Of a stretch of DNA of 64,000 nucleotides, positions 29,788 through 40,210 are shown in pieces. The number at the start of each line of letters is the position of its first letter. The stretch's first letter is position 1. This DNA comes from Pseudomonas bharatica CSV86 (lineage in GTDB: Bacteria > Pseudomonadota > Gammaproteobacteria > Pseudomonadales > Pseudomonadaceae): positions 434,001-498,000 of the forward strand of contig NZ_AMWJ02000001.1 in the NCBI RefSeq assembly GCF_000319305.2, written 5' to 3'. The notes beneath the pieces are model-generated. The model did no database searches. It was not told the DNA's origin and saw only the letters and a program-made list of their open reading frames with translations. The position numbers and the translations under genes were made by a program.

Positions 29788-30894
29788 TCAGCTTGAACTG
29801 TACCGGCGAACGCCGTTCTCGCCGGCAGGCAGCCTGGCCTCGACACTGCCCGACGCCGCAAACAGCACCAGGTGATCCGCCGCCACCGAGATCCCCACCT
29901 CCTGGCTAATTTGATAGTCCAGATGACTCGGGAAAATCGCCTCCAGTTGCGTACCGGTAGCCAGTTGCAGCCGGTACAGGGTCGAAGCCCCCTGGAAACT
30001 CTTGCCGATGACCTGCGCGTTCAGCGCGCTCCCTGGGGCATGCACGATATCGTCAGGCCGCAGCAGCACATCCACCGCGCTACCCACCGGCAGGGTATAG
30101 GCGCGATTGCCACGCAGTTCACCCAGTTCGGTCTGTACGGTTTCCGGGCTGAGCAACTGGCCGCGGATGAAGTAACCCTGGCCGATGAAGCTGGCCACGA
30201 ACGGCGTGGCCGGCTCGTGATAAAGGTTGTAGGGCGTATCCCATTGCTCCAGCCGGCCTTCCTTGAACACGCCGACATGGTCGCTGACGGCAAAGGCCTC
30301 CTCCTGGTCATGGGTGACCAGGATCGCGCTGGTGCCGCGGCTCTTGAGGATGTCGCGAACCTCATGGCTGAGGCGCCGGCGCAGTTCGACGTCGAGGTTG
30401 GAGAAGGGTTCGTCGAGCAGCAGCAACTGCGGCTCTGGCGCCAGGGCGCGAGCTAGGGCGACCCGTTGCTGCTGGCCGCCGGACAGTTCATGGGGGTAGC
30501 GCCCGCCAAGGCCGCCGAGCTTGACCAGTTCCAGCATCTCCTTGACCACGTCCTGCTGGCGCGGATGCTTGCCGATGCCGAAGGCGACGTTCTGCGCCAC
30601 GGTCAGGTGCGGAAACAGGGCGTAGTCCTGGAATACCATGCCGATCCGGCGCTTTTCCGGGGCCAGGGTGAACCCTGCCCTGGAAATTACCTCGCCTGCC
30701 AGGCTGATCTCGCCGTCATGCACCGGCTCGAAGCCAGCGATGGCGCGCAGGGTGGTGGTCTTGCCGCACCCCGAGGAGCCCAGCAGGCAACCGATGTCGC
30801 CGGCATTGAGGTGAAGGTTGAGGTTCTGGACGATGCGCGCCTCGCCATAGCCGCAGGCGAGGTTGCGCAGGTTGAGCAACAGAGGCTGACTCAT
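29788..30894 (-). CDS. ABC transporter ATPase, FbpC/PotA type, without a linked permease
   Basis: A 368-residue ATPase: Walker [11 protein letters not shown]-loop [10 protein letters not shown], signature [15 protein letters not shown], Walker [14 protein letters not shown]-loop VTHDQEEAF, and a C-terminal TOBE-like domain from about residue 240 ([20 protein letters not shown]). This layout is that of iron(III) or spermidine importers. No permease or binding-protein gene lies near it, so it must work with partners elsewhere. It overlaps argF by 4 bases and is probably co-transcribed with it. Confidence 0.85.
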   Translation of the reverse strand: MSQPLLLNLRNLACGYGEARIVQNLNLHLNAGDIGCLLGSSGCGKTTTLRAIAGFEPVHDGEISLAGEVISRAGFTLAPEKRRIGMVFQDYALFPHLTVAQNVAFGIGKHPRQQDVVKEMLELVKLGGLGGRYPHELSGGQQQRVALARALAPEPQLLLLDEPFSNLDVELRRRLSHEVRDILKSRGTSAILVTHDQEEAFAVSDHVGVFKEGRLEQWDTPYNLYHEPATPFVASFIGQGYFIRGQLLSPETVQTELGELRGNRAYTLPVGSAVDVLLRPDDIVHAPGSALNAQVIGKSFQGASTLYRLQLATGTQLEAIFPSHLDYQISQEVGISVAADHLVLFAASGSVEARLPAGENGVRRYSSS

Positions 30895-31811
30895 GCGTGG
30901 TGATAGGCCGGTTCGACAAGGAATTCGAGAAGTGCCTTCTGGGCATGCAGGCGGTTTTCCGCTTGGTCCCAGGCAACGGCACGCGGATCGTCGAGTACGT
31001 CCATGCTGATCTCCTCGCCGCGGTGGGCGGGCAGGCAGTGCATGAACAGTACGTCGGCAGCGGCCAGGTCGAGCAGTTCGCGGGTTACCTGGTACGGCGC
31101 GAAATGCTCCAGGCGGCGGGCGGTTTCGTCTTCCTGGCCCATGGAGGTCCAGACGTCGGTGCTGACCAGGTGGGCGCCGCGCACGGCGTCTTTTGGATCG
31201 CGGACGATCTGCACGCGGTCACCGGCCTGGGCGACGAAGCGCGGATCCGGCTCGTAGCCTTCCGGGCAGGCGACGCGCAGTTGGAAGTCGAACTGGATGG
31301 CCGCTTCTATATAGCTGTTGCACATGTTGTTGCCGTCGCCGATCCAGGCCACGGTCTTGCCCTGGATCGAGCCGCGATGCTCGAGGAAGGTCTGCATGTC
31401 GGCCAGCAACTGGCACGGGTGCAGGTCGTCGGACAGGCCGTTGATCACCGGCACACGGGAGTTGGCGGCGAATTCGGTCAGGGTGCTGTGGGCAAAGGTG
31501 CGGATCATCACGGCATCGAGCATGCGCGACATGACGATGGCGCAGTCGCCGATCGGCTCGCCGCGGCCCAGCTGGGTGTCGCGCGGGGAGAGGAAGATCG
31601 CCTGGCCACCAAGCTGGATCATGCCGGCCTCGAAGGACAGCCGGGTACGCGTCGAGGACTTCTCGAAGATCATGCCCAGCACGCGATTTTTCAGGGGCTC
31701 GAAGAGTACGCCGCGGTTACGCAGGTCTTTCAGCTCGATCCCTCGGCGGATCACACTGACCAGTTCATCGGCGGTGAAATCCATCAGGGAGAGAAAGTGC
31801 CTAGCGCTCAT
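30891..31811 (-). CDS. argF: ArgF, anabolic ornithine carbamoyltransferase
   Basis: A 306-residue enzyme of arginine synthesis, making citrulline from ornithine and carbamoyl phosphate. Carbamoyl-phosphate site [13 protein letters not shown], then [21 protein letters not shown] and ornithine-site motif [10 protein letters not shown] are all present. The second ATG (31811) is the likely start; another lies one codon upstream. argG lies 11 kb away in the same window. Confidence 0.95.
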   Translation of the reverse strand: MSARHFLSLMDFTADELVSVIRRGIELKDLRNRGVLFEPLKNRVLGMIFEKSSTRTRLSFEAGMIQLGGQAIFLSPRDTQLGRGEPIGDCAIVMSRMLDAVMIRTFAHSTLTEFAANSRVPVINGLSDDLHPCQLLADMQTFLEHRGSIQGKTVAWIGDGNNMCNSYIEAAIQFDFQLRVACPEGYEPDPRFVAQAGDRVQIVRDPKDAVRGAHLVSTDVWTSMGQEDETARRLEHFAPYQVTRELLDLAAADVLFMHCLPAHRGEEISMDVLDDPRAVAWDQAENRLHAQKALLEFLVEPAYHHA

Positions 31812-31814
31812 CAT

Positions 31815-32204
31815 TGACTACCTTTTTGCAACAGACCGCAGATCAGCCAATACCGGTTTTCGGAAACACGGATGAGACCTGCGGCGTAAGCCGCACGGGG
31901 CGACGAAATAGGGGAAGGCGCAATACTATAATTAAATGTCGCGTCTTACCAAGTGGGGGCTGCCTCGACGGTCTTGGTCGAATACAACGCGTGCCGTCTG
32001 TCTGCTCCTTTTTCAAGAGCAAGGGAGCTTTTTACACTGCCCCGGAAGGACTTTGCAACGCAAGGACGGGGCTTTGTCGGCCTCCTGGGACCATCGTCCA
32101 GGCTGATGGCGGAGAATTCACCGGGCGAAGATCGCTGGCGGCGTGGTAGGACCGGGGCCATAGTCGGGGACGGCACTCCCCCCGATCCAGAACAAGAGGC
32201 GGCC
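31815..32204. other. Gap between argF and the molybdopterin oxidoreductase
   Basis: Divergent promoter region of 390 bases. It holds a possible argF promoter (31925-31952). Nothing else is recognised; in-frame extensions of the oxidoreductase into this gap lack a ribosome site. Confidence 0.6.
31925..31952 (-). promoter_or_regulatory. Possible argF promoter
   Basis: On the minus strand TTGGTA (31947-31952) and TATAGT (31925-31930) are spaced by 16 bases, about 115 bases before argF. Confidence 0.4.
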
Positions 32205-34311
32205 ATGACCAAGACCGTGCACCACCGAGCCTGTCACCTGTGCGAGGCCATCTGCGGCCTGACCTTCGAACTCGACACCGACGACAGCGGCGCGCCGCGC
32301 ATCGCCTCGATCAAGGGCGATCCCCAGGACAGCTTCAGCCGTGGGCATATCTGCCCCAAGGCGGTGGCCCTGCAGGATATCCAGAATGATCCCAACCGCC
32401 TGCGTGGCCCGGTCGTGCGGGTTGGGGAGCAATGGCTTCCAATTCCTTGGGACGAAGCCTTCGAGCTGGCTGCGCGCAAGCTTCACGAGATCCAGCAGCG
32501 CCACGGACAGAACGCCGTGGCGGTGTACCAGGGCAATCCCAGCGTGCACAACTATGGGCTGATGACCCACAGCAACTATTTTCTCGGCCTGCTGAAGACC
32601 CGCAACCGCTTTTCCGCGACCTCCGTCGACCAGTTGCCCCATCACCTGAGCAGCTACCTGATGTACGGCCACGGCCTGCTGCTGCCCATCCCGGATATCG
32701 ACCACACCGACTTCATGCTGATCCTCGGCGGCAACCCGCTGGCGTCCAATGGCAGCATCATGACCGTGCCGGATGTCGAGAAACGCCTGAAGGCCTTGCA
32801 AGGGCGCGGCGGCAAGCTGGTGGTCGTCGACCCGCGGCGCAGCGAGACGGCGGCCATGGCCGACCAGCACCTGTTCGTTCGTCCGGGCGGTGATGCGGCG
32901 TTGCTTTGCGGGCTGCTCAATACGCTGTTCGAAGAGGGGCTTGCCCGTGCCAGTCATCTGCCGGTCAGTGGCCTGGATGAGGTGCGGGCGGCGTTGCAAC
33001 CGTTCACCCCGGAAGTGATGAGCCTGCTGTGCGGTATCGATGCGAGCCTGATACGCCAGCTCGCGCGGGATTTCGCAGCGGCCGACAAGGCGGTCTGCTA
33101 CGGACGCATGGGCGTGTCTACCCAGGCCTTCGGCACGCTGTGCCAATGGCTGGTGCAACTGATCAATCTGGTCAGTGGCAATCTCGACAGGGTCGGCGGC
33201 GCGCTGTGCACCGAGCCTGCGGTGGACCTGGTGGCATCCACCGGCGGCGGGCATTTCAATGTCTGGCAGAGCCGGGTATCCGGATTGCCGGAATATGGCG
33301 GCGAGTTGCCCGTTGCGGCGTTGGCCGAGGAAATGCTCACCGAAGGCGAGGGGCAGGTACGTGCCCTGGTCACGGTGGCCGGCAACCCGGTGCTGTCGAC
33401 GCCCAATGGCCGACAACTGGAGCAGGCGCTGGACGGGCTGGAGTTCATGCTCAGCGTCGATCTCTATATCAACGAGACCACGCGTTATGCCGATCTCATC
33501 CTGCCCTCCACCTCGGCACTGGAAAACGATCACTACGACACCACCTTCAACCTGTTCGCGGTGCGCAACGTCACCCGCTTCAACCGGGCCATCCTGCCCA
33601 AGCCGCAAGGTGCGTTGCACGATTGGGAAATCTTCGTCGGCCTGGCCGAGGCGTTTGCGCGTATCGCCGGCAAGCCGCTGAAACCGACCATCCCCCGGCG
33701 AACATCATCGACATGGGGCTGCGTGGCGGGCGTTATGGTGAAGGCTCGCCATACGACCTGTCGTTGAAAACCCTTGACCAGCATCCCCACGGCATCGATC
33801 TCGGGCCGTTGCAGCCAAACCTGGCGGCGCGGCTCAAGACCGAGAGCAAGACCATCGAAGCGGCGCCTGCTGCGCTGCTGGCCGACCTTCAGCGCTTCGC
33901 CGCACAACAGCCGCCAAGTGCTGCACAACTGCTGCTCATCGGACGTCGGCATGTGCGCAGCAACAACTCCTGGATGCACAACTTCCATCGTCTGGTCAAA
34001 GGCAAGCCGCGTCATCAATTGCTGATGCACCCTCAGGACCTCGCCGGACGTCAGTTGCAGGATGGTCAGCGTGTACGGGTAACCTCGCGGGTCGGCAGCA
34101 TCGAGGTGGAGGTAATGGCCAGCAGCGACATGATGCCCGGGTGGTCAGTCTTCCCCATGGTTTCGGTCATGCCCGTCCGGGAGTGCTGCTCGACATCGCC
34201 AGCACCCAGCTCGGTGCCAGTGCCAACGACCTGACGGATGATCGATTGATCGATGCGCTTTCGGGCAACGCGGTGCTCAACGGCGTGCCGGTGGAAGTGG
34301 TTGCCGCTTGA
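32205..34311 (+). CDS. Molybdopterin oxidoreductase (formate dehydrogenase/nitrate reductase-like), two frame breaks
   Basis: Restored length is 702 residues. The N terminus binds a [4Fe-4S] cluster (CHLCEAIC ... GHICPKA), followed by the molybdopterin domains (QGNPSVHNYGLMTHSNYF, LILGGNPLASNGSIM, DPRRSETAAMADQHLFVRPG) and the C-terminal dinucleotide-binding barrel (SNNSWMHNFHRLVKG). Two one-base losses break it: the five-C run at 33692-33696, where six C restore KPTIPPANIIDMGLRGG, and the GGG at 34139-34141, where four G restore SDMMPGVVSLPHGFGHARPG. With both repaired the gene ends at the TGA 34309-34311. The substrate of this cytoplasmic branch is unknown. It is followed by grxD on the same strand. 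Confidence 0.88.
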
Positions 34312-34403
34312 TCGTCGGCAATGCCGAGCGTCGTGCACGGCTTTCCGATACAATGCGCCACCGTGCCGACAAACCAGGTCGGAAAGTCCAGCCGAGGTGC
34401 TTC

Positions 34404-34739
34404 ATGGATATCATCGAAACAATCAAAGAGCAGATCGCTAACAACACCATTCTGCTGTACATGAAAGGCTCGCCGAATGCGCCGCAGTGCGGTTTCTCGG
34501 CAAAAGCGGCGCAAGCCGTGATGGGTTGCGGCGAGAAGTTCGCCTATGTCGACATCCTGCAGAACCCGGAAATCCGCGCCAACCTGCCGAAGTACGCCAA
34601 CTGGCCGACCTTCCCGCAACTGTGGGTGGCGGGTGAGCTGGTCGGCGGCAGTGACATCATGGCCGAGATGTTCGAGAAGGGTGAGCTGCAGACCCTGATC
34701 AAGGACGCAGCTGCCAAGGCCAAGGCTTCCGAAGCCTGA
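34404..34739 (+). CDS. grxD: Monothiol glutaredoxin Grx4
   Basis: A 111-residue protein with the CGFS active site (GSPNAPQCGFSAKA) and WPTFPQLWVAGELVGGSDI, typical of Grx4/GrxD. These proteins bind and transfer [2Fe-2S] clusters with glutathione. It lies next to bfr and bfd, genes of iron storage and release, so the neighbourhood is iron-centred. Confidence 0.95.
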   Translation: MDIIETIKEQIANNTILLYMKGSPNAPQCGFSAKAAQAVMGCGEKFAYVDILQNPEIRANLPKYANWPTFPQLWVAGELVGGSDIMAEMFEKGELQTLIKDAAAKAKASEA

Positions 34740-34755
34740 TAGCCTGCCTACAGCG

Positions 34756-34782
34756 AAAAGCCCCGCGAATGCGGGGCTTTTT
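34756..34782 (+). terminator. Rho-independent terminator of grxD
   Basis: AAGCCCCGC / GCGGGGCTT stem with a 4-base loop and a TTTTT tract, 15 bases past the stop. Confidence 0.9.
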
Positions 34783-34810
34783 CATTTCAAATGGCGGTTC
34801 ACCACATACC

Positions 34811-34884
34811 TTGTGGGAGCGGGTTCACCCGCGATTGCGGTGGTGAATTCCCCGACGCAATCGCGGGTGAACCCGCTCCCACAG
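34811..34884. repeat. REP doublet (REPIN), class B
   Basis: Inverted pair TGTGGGAGCGGGTTCACCCG / CGGGTGAACCCGCTCCCACA between grxD and bfr. It is the same class as the one inside rnfA at 49118. Confidence 0.9.
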
Positions 34885-34929
34885 GGCTGCATGAGCACAA
34901 CGAATGGGCAAGAAAAAGCGTGCAGCCGC

Positions 34930-35400
34930 TCACTCACCCATCTGCGACTGCAGGTAGTTCTCCAGCCCGACCTTGTCGATCAGGCTCAACTGGGTTTCCA
35001 GCCAGTCGATATGCTCTTCCTCGGATTCGAGGATGTCTTCCAGCAGCTCACGGCTGCCGAAGTCGCCAACGGTTTCGCAGTGGGCGATTGCGGCTTTCAG
35101 GTCGATCAGGCCTTTCTGCTCGATCTTCAGGTCGCATTCGAGCATCTCACGCGTGTGCTCGCCGATGAGCAGCTTGCCCAGGTCCTGGACATTGGGGATG
35201 CCTTCGAGGAAAAGAATCCGCTTGATCAGCTTGTCGGCGTGCTTCATCTCGTCGATGGATTCTTTGTATTCGTGCTTGCCGAGCTTATCCAGACCCCAGT
35301 CTTCATACATGCGCGCATGCAGGAAGTATTGGTTGATCGCGACCAGCTCGTTTCCGAGGATCTTGTTGAGATGCTGGATGACGCTTACGTCGCCTTTCAT
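34930..35400 (-). CDS. bfr: Bacterioferritin
   Basis: A 156-residue iron-storage protein forming 24-mers. Ferroxidase residues are in place: E18 in GNELVAIN, E51 and H54 in [10 protein letters not shown]94, and E127/H130 in [10 protein letters not shown]. Met52 in DEMKH is the haem ligand. Its partner Bfd, which helps release iron, lies about 200 bases upstream on the same strand with a terminator between them. Confidence 0.95.
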   Translation of the reverse strand: MKGDVSVIQHLNKILGNELVAINQYFLHARMYEDWGLDKLGKHEYKESIDEMKHADKLIKRILFLEGIPNVQDLGKLLIGEHTREMLECDLKIEQKGLIDLKAAIAHCETVGDFGSRELLEDILESEEEHIDWLETQLSLIDKVGLENYLQSQMGE

Positions 35401-35486
35401 GGTGGGGTCCCGCCCTGTCTATGTGCCAATAACCGCGAGTGTGAGCCGGGCAGGTATGCATGTCAAACCTAAGCTATTGAATAATA

Positions 35487-35515
35487 AGTGAAATTTAATA
35501 GGAATAAGAATGTTT
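35487..35515. promoter_or_regulatory. Possible Fur-like site before bfr
   Basis: AATAGGAATAAGAATGTTTG resembles the repeated NATNAT hexamers of Fur boxes. It lies about 90-110 bases before bfr. The match is weak. Confidence 0.3.
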
Positions 35516-35554
35516 GTATTCCTCGTTTTAACGCTAACTAATTGAATTTCGGGC

Positions 35555-35586
35555 ATAAAAAAACCGGACACGAGGTCCGGTTCTTT
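35555..35586 (-). terminator. Rho-independent terminator of bfd
   Basis: On the minus strand the stem AACCGGAC/GTCCGGTT with a 5-base loop is followed by a T-tract, about 20 bases past the bfd stop. Confidence 0.85.
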
Positions 35587-35608
35587 ATAAACGGGGAAAA
35601 ACAAATTT

Positions 35609-35830
35609 TCACGCCGCGGTGAATTCCACCGGGTAGGGCAGGGCGGCCGCCTGGCTGACCTGGATTTCCGTCAGGGTCTCGCGTACCACCTGCTTGGCAA
35701 CGCATGCGCATTTGCCGCACTGGCTTGCCACGTTGGTGGCGGCGCGTACTTCCTTGTAGCTACAGCATCCTTCATAGATCGCATCGCGGATCTGTCCGTC
35801 GGTTACACCAACACAAAGACACACATACAT
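35609..35830 (-). CDS. bfd: Bfd, bacterioferritin-associated ferredoxin
   Basis: A 73-residue protein with the four cysteines of the BFD-type [2Fe-2S] fold: MYVCLCVGVTDGQI (C4, C6) and SQCGKCACVAK (C38, C41). It reduces the haem of bacterioferritin to release stored iron and is made under iron limitation. A Fur-like site lies about 45 bases upstream. Confidence 0.95.
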   Translation of the reverse strand: MYVCLCVGVTDGQIRDAIYEGCCSYKEVRAATNVASQCGKCACVAKQVVRETLTEIQVSQAAALPYPVEFTAA

Positions 35831-35872
35831 AGAAAGAAGACCATCAGGCGTTAGGCTCGAATGCAGTGAAGC

Positions 35873-35896
35873 CTAATGGTAATGAGAATGCTTGTC
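35873..35896. promoter_or_regulatory. Probable Fur box before bfd
   Basis: TAATGGTAATGAGAATGCTT fits three adjacent NATNAT-type hexamers, 43 bases from the bfd start. It also faces the peroxiredoxin gene on the other strand. Confidence 0.65.
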
Positions 35897-36060
35897 AAAA
35901 CTCTTTCTCAAAGATGCAGGGCAGAGCGACCGCCGGTAGGAGATCAGTCCATTGGCCATGACTCGGCGTGCCGCCCGAGGCCGTGTATGATGCTCAACCC
36001 CTGTCAGAAGGTTGCGACCTTCTGCGTAGTCAGTTTTCAAACACCATCAGGAGATATCGA

Positions 36061-36663
36061 ATGAGCGTGCTCGTTGGCAAAAAAGCCCCGGACTTCACCG
36101 TTGCCGCCGTACTGGGCAATGGCGAAATCGTCGACAGCTTCAACCTGGCTTCCGCTATCAAGGGCAAGTACGGCCTGGTGTTCTTCTACCCACTGGACTT
36201 CACCTTCGTCTGCCCGTCCGAGCTGATCGCCCTGGACCACCGCATTCCTGAGTTCCAGGCGCGCAACGTCGAAGTCATCGGCGTTTCGATCGACTCGCAC
36301 TTCACCCACAACGCCTGGCGCAACACCCCGGTCAACAACGGCGGTATCGGCCCGGTCAAGTACACCCTGGCCGCCGACATCTCCCACGAGATCTGCAAGG
36401 CCTACGACGTTGAATCCGAAGGTGGCGTAGCCTTCCGTGGCGCCTTCCTGATCGATACCAATGGCGTGGTTCGCTCGCAGATCGTCAACGACCTGCCGCT
36501 GGGCCGCAACATGGACGAACTGCTGCGCCTGGTCGACGCCCTGCAATTCCATGAAGAGCACGGCGAAGTCTGCCCTGCCAACTGGAAAAAAGGCGACAAG
36601 GGCATGACCGCTTCGCCAGAAGGCGTTGCTGCCTACCTGAGCGAGAACGCTGGCAAGCTGTAA
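36061..36663 (+). CDS. Typical 2-Cys peroxiredoxin (AhpC/TSA family)
   Basis: A 200-residue thiol peroxidase. The peroxidatic cysteine lies in FYPLDFTFVCPSE (about C51) and the resolving cysteine in GEVCPANW near the C terminus. It reduces H2O2 and organic peroxides. An AGGAG site lies 8 bases before ATG 36061. Being next to bfd and bfr suggests an iron/oxidative-stress neighbourhood. Confidence 0.92.
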   Translation: MSVLVGKKAPDFTVAAVLGNGEIVDSFNLASAIKGKYGLVFFYPLDFTFVCPSELIALDHRIPEFQARNVEVIGVSIDSHFTHNAWRNTPVNNGGIGPVKYTLAADISHEICKAYDVESEGGVAFRGAFLIDTNGVVRSQIVNDLPLGRNMDELLRLVDALQFHEEHGEVCPANWKKGDKGMTASPEGVAAYLSENAGKL

Positions 36664-36670
36664 TTTCGCC

Positions 36671-36714
36671 AGACACAAAAAAACCGGCCTTTCATCGGCC
36701 GGTTTTTTGTGTCT
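36671..36714. terminator. Bidirectional terminator between the peroxiredoxin gene and rnt
   Basis: AAAAAACCGGCC / GGCCGGTTTTTT, extended by AGACACAAA / TTTGTGTCT, serves both converging genes. Confidence 0.9.
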
Positions 36715-36725
36715 GCACATTCCAC

Positions 36726-37400
36726 TCAATCGTGGAAATCTTGCCAGCCGCCCATTTCCTTCCAGCGGTTGACGATGCCGCAGAACAGCTCGGCGGTCTT
36801 CTCCGTGTCGTAGCGGGCGGAATGTGCCTCGCGGCCGTCGAAGTCGATGTCTGCGCTCTGGCAGGCCCGCGCCAGCACGGTCTGGCCATAGGCGAGGCCG
36901 GCCAGGGTGGCGGTGTCGAAGCTGGAGAACGGGTGGAACGGATTGCGCTTGAGATCGTTGCGCGCCACTGCGGCGTTCAGGAACCCGAGGTCGAAGCTGC
37001 TGTTGTGGCCGACCAGGATCGCCCGTTTGCAGCCGTTGGCCTTCAGCGCCTTGCGCACGCCGCGGAAGATATCGGTCAGTGCCGATTCCTCGCTGACTGC
37101 CATGCGCAGGGGATGGTCGAGCTTGATTCCGGTGAACTCGAGGGCCGCCTGCTCGATGTTGGCACCCTCGAACGGCTCGACGCGGAAGAAATAGGTGTGT
37201 TCCGGGAACAGGAAGCCCTTTTCATCCATGCCGATGGTGACGGCGGCGATTTCCAGCAGTGCGTCGGTGGCAGCATTGAAGCCACCGGTCTCGACGTCCA
37301 CCACTACCGGCAGATAGCCGCGGAAACGCTGCGCCATCGGGTGGCGCGAACCACCGCCGCCCAGACCTTCCTGGTCGTCGTCGAACTGATCGTCGCTCAC
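36726..37400 (-). CDS. rnt: Ribonuclease T
   Basis: A 224-residue DEDDh exonuclease that trims tRNA and rRNA 3' ends. Exo I is [10 protein letters not shown], Exo II is [12 protein letters not shown] and Exo III is [10 protein letters not shown]. It overlaps pyrC by 4 bases (37397-37400), so the two are coupled. Confidence 0.95.
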   Translation of the reverse strand: MSDDQFDDDQEGLGGGGSRHPMAQRFRGYLPVVVDVETGGFNAATDALLEIAAVTIGMDEKGFLFPEHTYFFRVEPFEGANIEQAALEFTGIKLDHPLRMAVSEESALTDIFRGVRKALKANGCKRAILVGHNSSFDLGFLNAAVARNDLKRNPFHPFSSFDTATLAGLAYGQTVLARACQSADIDFDGREAHSARYDTEKTAELFCGIVNRWKEMGGWQDFHD

Positions 37401-38443
37401 TTGCTTTCCTCCAGCAGGCGCCAGCGCAGTTGCTCACCGGCGCGCAGCGGAACCACGGTGTTGTCGCCGAATGGCAGGCTGTCCGGGGCGGTCCAGTCCT
37501 CGCGGACCAGGGTAATGGTCTCGGTGTTGGCGGGCAGGCCATAGAATGCCGGGCCGTGCAGGCTGGCGAAGCCTTCCAGCTTGTCCAGGGCATTGCGTTG
37601 CTCGAACGCTTCGGCGTACAGCTCGATCGCAGCAAAGGCGGTGTAGCAACCGGCGCAGCCGCAGGCCGCTTCCTTGGCATGACGGGCGTGGGGCGCCGAG
37701 TCGGTGCCGAGGAAGAACTTCGGGTTGCCGCTGGTGGCCGCGTCCAGAAGGGCGATCTGGTGGGTGTTGCGCTTGAGGATCGGCAGGCAATAGAAGTGCG
37801 GGCGGATACCGCCGACCAGCATGTGGTTGCGGTTGTACAGCAGGTGCTGTGCGGTGATGGTCGCGCCGACGTTGGCCGGGGCTTCCTTGACGAACTGCGC
37901 GGCCTCGGCGGTGGTGATATGTTCGAACACCACTTTCAGGGTCGGGAAACGCTCGACCACACGACGCAGGTGCTCGTCGATGAACAGCTTCTCGCGGTCG
38001 AACACGTCGATCTCGCCACGGGTCACTTCACCGTGGACCAGCAGGAGCATGCCGACTTCGGCCATGGCTTCCAGTGCCGGGAAGATCTTGTCGATGCTGG
38101 TGACTCCGGAATCGGAGTTGGTGGTCGCGCCGGCCGGATACAGCTTGGCGGCGTAGACGAAACCGCTGGCCTTGGCCGCACGGATATCTTCCGGTTGGGT
38201 ACGGTCGGTGAGGTACAGGACCATCAACGGCTCGAACGGGCTACCCGCCGGGCGCGCATCGAGGATGCGCTGGCGATAGGCACCGGCTTCGTCGGCGTTG
38301 CGCACCGGCGGCACCAGGTTGGGCATGATGATGGCGCGGGCGAAGGTGCGCGCCACGTCCCGGACGGTATGAGGCAGCACGGCTCCATCGCGAAGATGGA
38401 TGTGCCAGTCGTCGGGACGCAGGAGGGTCAGGCGATCGGACAT
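37397..38443 (-). CDS. pyrC: PyrC, dihydroorotase
   Basis: A 348-residue class II dihydroorotase in pyrimidine synthesis. Zinc ligands sit in [10 protein letters not shown], the carboxylated lysine in [14 protein letters not shown], then LLLVHGE, FEHITT and the catalytic aspartate in [15 protein letters not shown]. The start is 118 bases from the insertion element, so most of its own promoter region is kept. Confidence 0.95.
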   Translation of the reverse strand: MSDRLTLLRPDDWHIHLRDGAVLPHTVRDVARTFARAIIMPNLVPPVRNADEAGAYRQRILDARPAGSPFEPLMVLYLTDRTQPEDIRAAKASGFVYAAKLYPAGATTNSDSGVTSIDKIFPALEAMAEVGMLLLVHGEVTRGEIDVFDREKLFIDEHLRRVVERFPTLKVVFEHITTAEAAQFVKEAPANVGATITAQHLLYNRNHMLVGGIRPHFYCLPILKRNTHQIALLDAATSGNPKFFLGTDSAPHARHAKEAACGCAGCYTAFAAIELYAEAFEQRNALDKLEGFASLHGPAFYGLPANTETITLVREDWTAPDSLPFGDNTVVPLRAGEQLRWRLLEESK

Positions 38444-38737
38444 TGGGGTTTCCAGGCGGTTCGAACTCTGGGCGAATGCTACCGGAAAAGCCTTCCCCGA
38501 GCACTCGCTATCAAGTTTTGCCGCAGGCGTCCGATAGCCTGCTGGTAAGTGATGGAATTTTGGGTATCCGGAATTTCTGGTTGATAAAATGCCAAAGATG
38601 TAAAGAAGAAAATCTTTCTCAGCGGATTATCTGATTGATCCTCTTCAGCCTACTCTACTGCCAATTTTCTGTTTCCACCTTCGCCTGAGTCTTCATAGCG
38701 ATGCTGACTAGGGAGGACAGCGAGAGCTGGGCAAGCG

Positions 38738-39052
38738 TCAAAGCGGTTCTGGTTCATGCGCAATCCGGACACCTGCACAACATTCCTCTTGTAAGAAACC
38801 GATCAAATTCTCTAGGTGCCCATACTCGGGTATACAGACAATCGTGCGGCTATGTTTCTCCTGCCGGATCAGCCCTACCTTGGCCATGCGCGCAAGGTGA
38901 TGTGATAGCGTCGAAGCAGGAATACCCAGCCCCTTCTGGATATCTCCGACCGAAGCCCCATCATGGCCAGCTTTGACCAGAAAGCGGAACACGGACAGTC
39001 GGTGACTATTCCCTAGCTCAGCTAAGCTGGCTGCAACCTTTTCGTGATCCAT
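38738..39052 (-). CDS. ArsR/SmtB-type metalloregulator (copy 2)
   Basis: Identical to the 104-residue regulator at 26061-26375, on the other strand. It is divergent from the permease and bounded by the same twin operators. The two copies double the repressor and operator dose together. Confidence 0.8.
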   Translation of the reverse strand: MDHEKVAASLAELGNSHRLSVFRFLVKAGHDGASVGDIQKGLGIPASTLSHHLARMAKVGLIRQEKHSRTIVCIPEYGHLENLIGFLQEECCAGVRIAHEPEPL

Positions 39053-39065
39053 AGCACGCCCCAAT

Positions 39066-39147
39066 AATTCGATGTTTCTAGAATTATAGTTGACAGGTCG
39101 GATAAACGCAAGTAGGCTGCGTACATCATTTCGACAATACTAGAAAT
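39066..39147. promoter_or_regulatory. Divergent promoters and twin operators (copy 2)
   Basis: Mirror image of 25966-26047. The permease promoter on the plus strand is TTGACA (39090-39095) and TAGGCT (39113-39118). Operator copies lie at 39066-39085 and 39128-39147. Confidence 0.75.
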
Positions 39148-39163
39148 ATAGGAGTAATATTGA

Positions 39164-40198
39164 ATGTCATCTCAACTCCAAGACGCTCTAGGCATGTTCG
39201 CCTTTCTCGCTATCGAGCTATCGGTTTTATTCATTGGCATTAGCTTGCTGGTCGGAGTTCTTCAACGTCACATCCCACCATCCAAGGTGGAAGCGTTACT
39301 GACTTCCAGTGGGAAGCGAGGCTATTTTCTTGCTGCTGGTTTAGGAGCTATAACGCCCTTCTGTAGTTGCTCGACTATCCCCATGTTGAAAGGGTTGATT
39401 CGGGCACGGGCCGGTTTTGGGCCGATGATGGTGTTTCTTTTCTCATCTCCGTTGCTGAATCCTATCGTCGTCGGCCTGCTGGTTGCCACGTTTGGATGGA
39501 CACTTACTGCTATCTATGTGCTCGCCGCTTTGGTGGTCGCGGTAGGTGCCGGATGGCTGCTTCACACGCTTGGCTTCGAGCGTTATGTGCGCCGGACGGC
39601 GACACAAGAGAGCAGTGGATGTAGTTCATCAGCAAGCCCGTGCAGTGCTACATCGACCGCATCGAGTTGCGGCACCAACAGCTGCGACACCACTCCGAAG
39701 ACGGCTTCTTGCGGGGCTGATAGGAAGACAACAGTCTCTACGTCTAGCGAATGCTGTGACAGTCAACCCACTGTCACGGTTAAGAAAGAAGGGAAGTACA
39801 GTGGTGTGTGGCGGGAAGCTTGGTCGGACTTTATCGATGTGTTGCCTTACCTGCTCATCGGTATTGCGATTGGCAGCGTGATCTATGGTTTCATGCCCAC
39901 TGACTTATTGGAGCAGTATGCAGGCCCAGATAATCCCTTTGCCATTCCAGTTGCCGCTGTCATCGGCGTGCCGTTGTATATTCGCGCTGAAGCCGTCATA
40001 CCTCTGGCAGCGGCTCTGATGGCCAAAGGCGTGGGTGCCGGGACGGTGCTAGCGTTGATCATCGGCAGTGCCGGAGCCAGCCTGACTGAGCTCATTCTGT
40101 TGCGCTCTTTGTTCACGCTGAAGCTTTTAGCGGCGTTTTTAGCAGTCATTTTTGCTATGGCGATGATTGCCGGTTACGCCACCTACCTGTTTTTCTGA
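39164..40198 (+). CDS. ArsP_1/DUF318-type permease with a cysteine-rich loop (copy 2)
   Basis: Identical to the 344-residue permease at 24915-25949, with the same CSCSTIPM motif and Cys/Ser/Thr-rich loop. GGAG lies about 9 bases before ATG 39164. It is followed after 12 bases by tnpA. Confidence 0.8.
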   Translation: MSSQLQDALGMFAFLAIELSVLFIGISLLVGVLQRHIPPSKVEALLTSSGKRGYFLAAGLGAITPFCSCSTIPMLKGLIRARAGFGPMMVFLFSSPLLNPIVVGLLVATFGWTLTAIYVLAALVVAVGAGWLLHTLGFERYVRRTATQESSGCSSSASPCSATSTASSCGTNSCDTTPKTASCGADRKTTVSTSSECCDSQPTVTVKKEGKYSGVWREAWSDFIDVLPYLLIGIAIGSVIYGFMPTDLLEQYAGPDNPFAIPVAAVIGVPLYIRAEAVIPLAAALMAKGVGAGTVLALIIGSAGASLTELILLRSLFTLKLLAAFLAVIFAMAMIAGYATYLFF

Positions 40199-40210
40199 TC
40201 AAGGCGGGAG

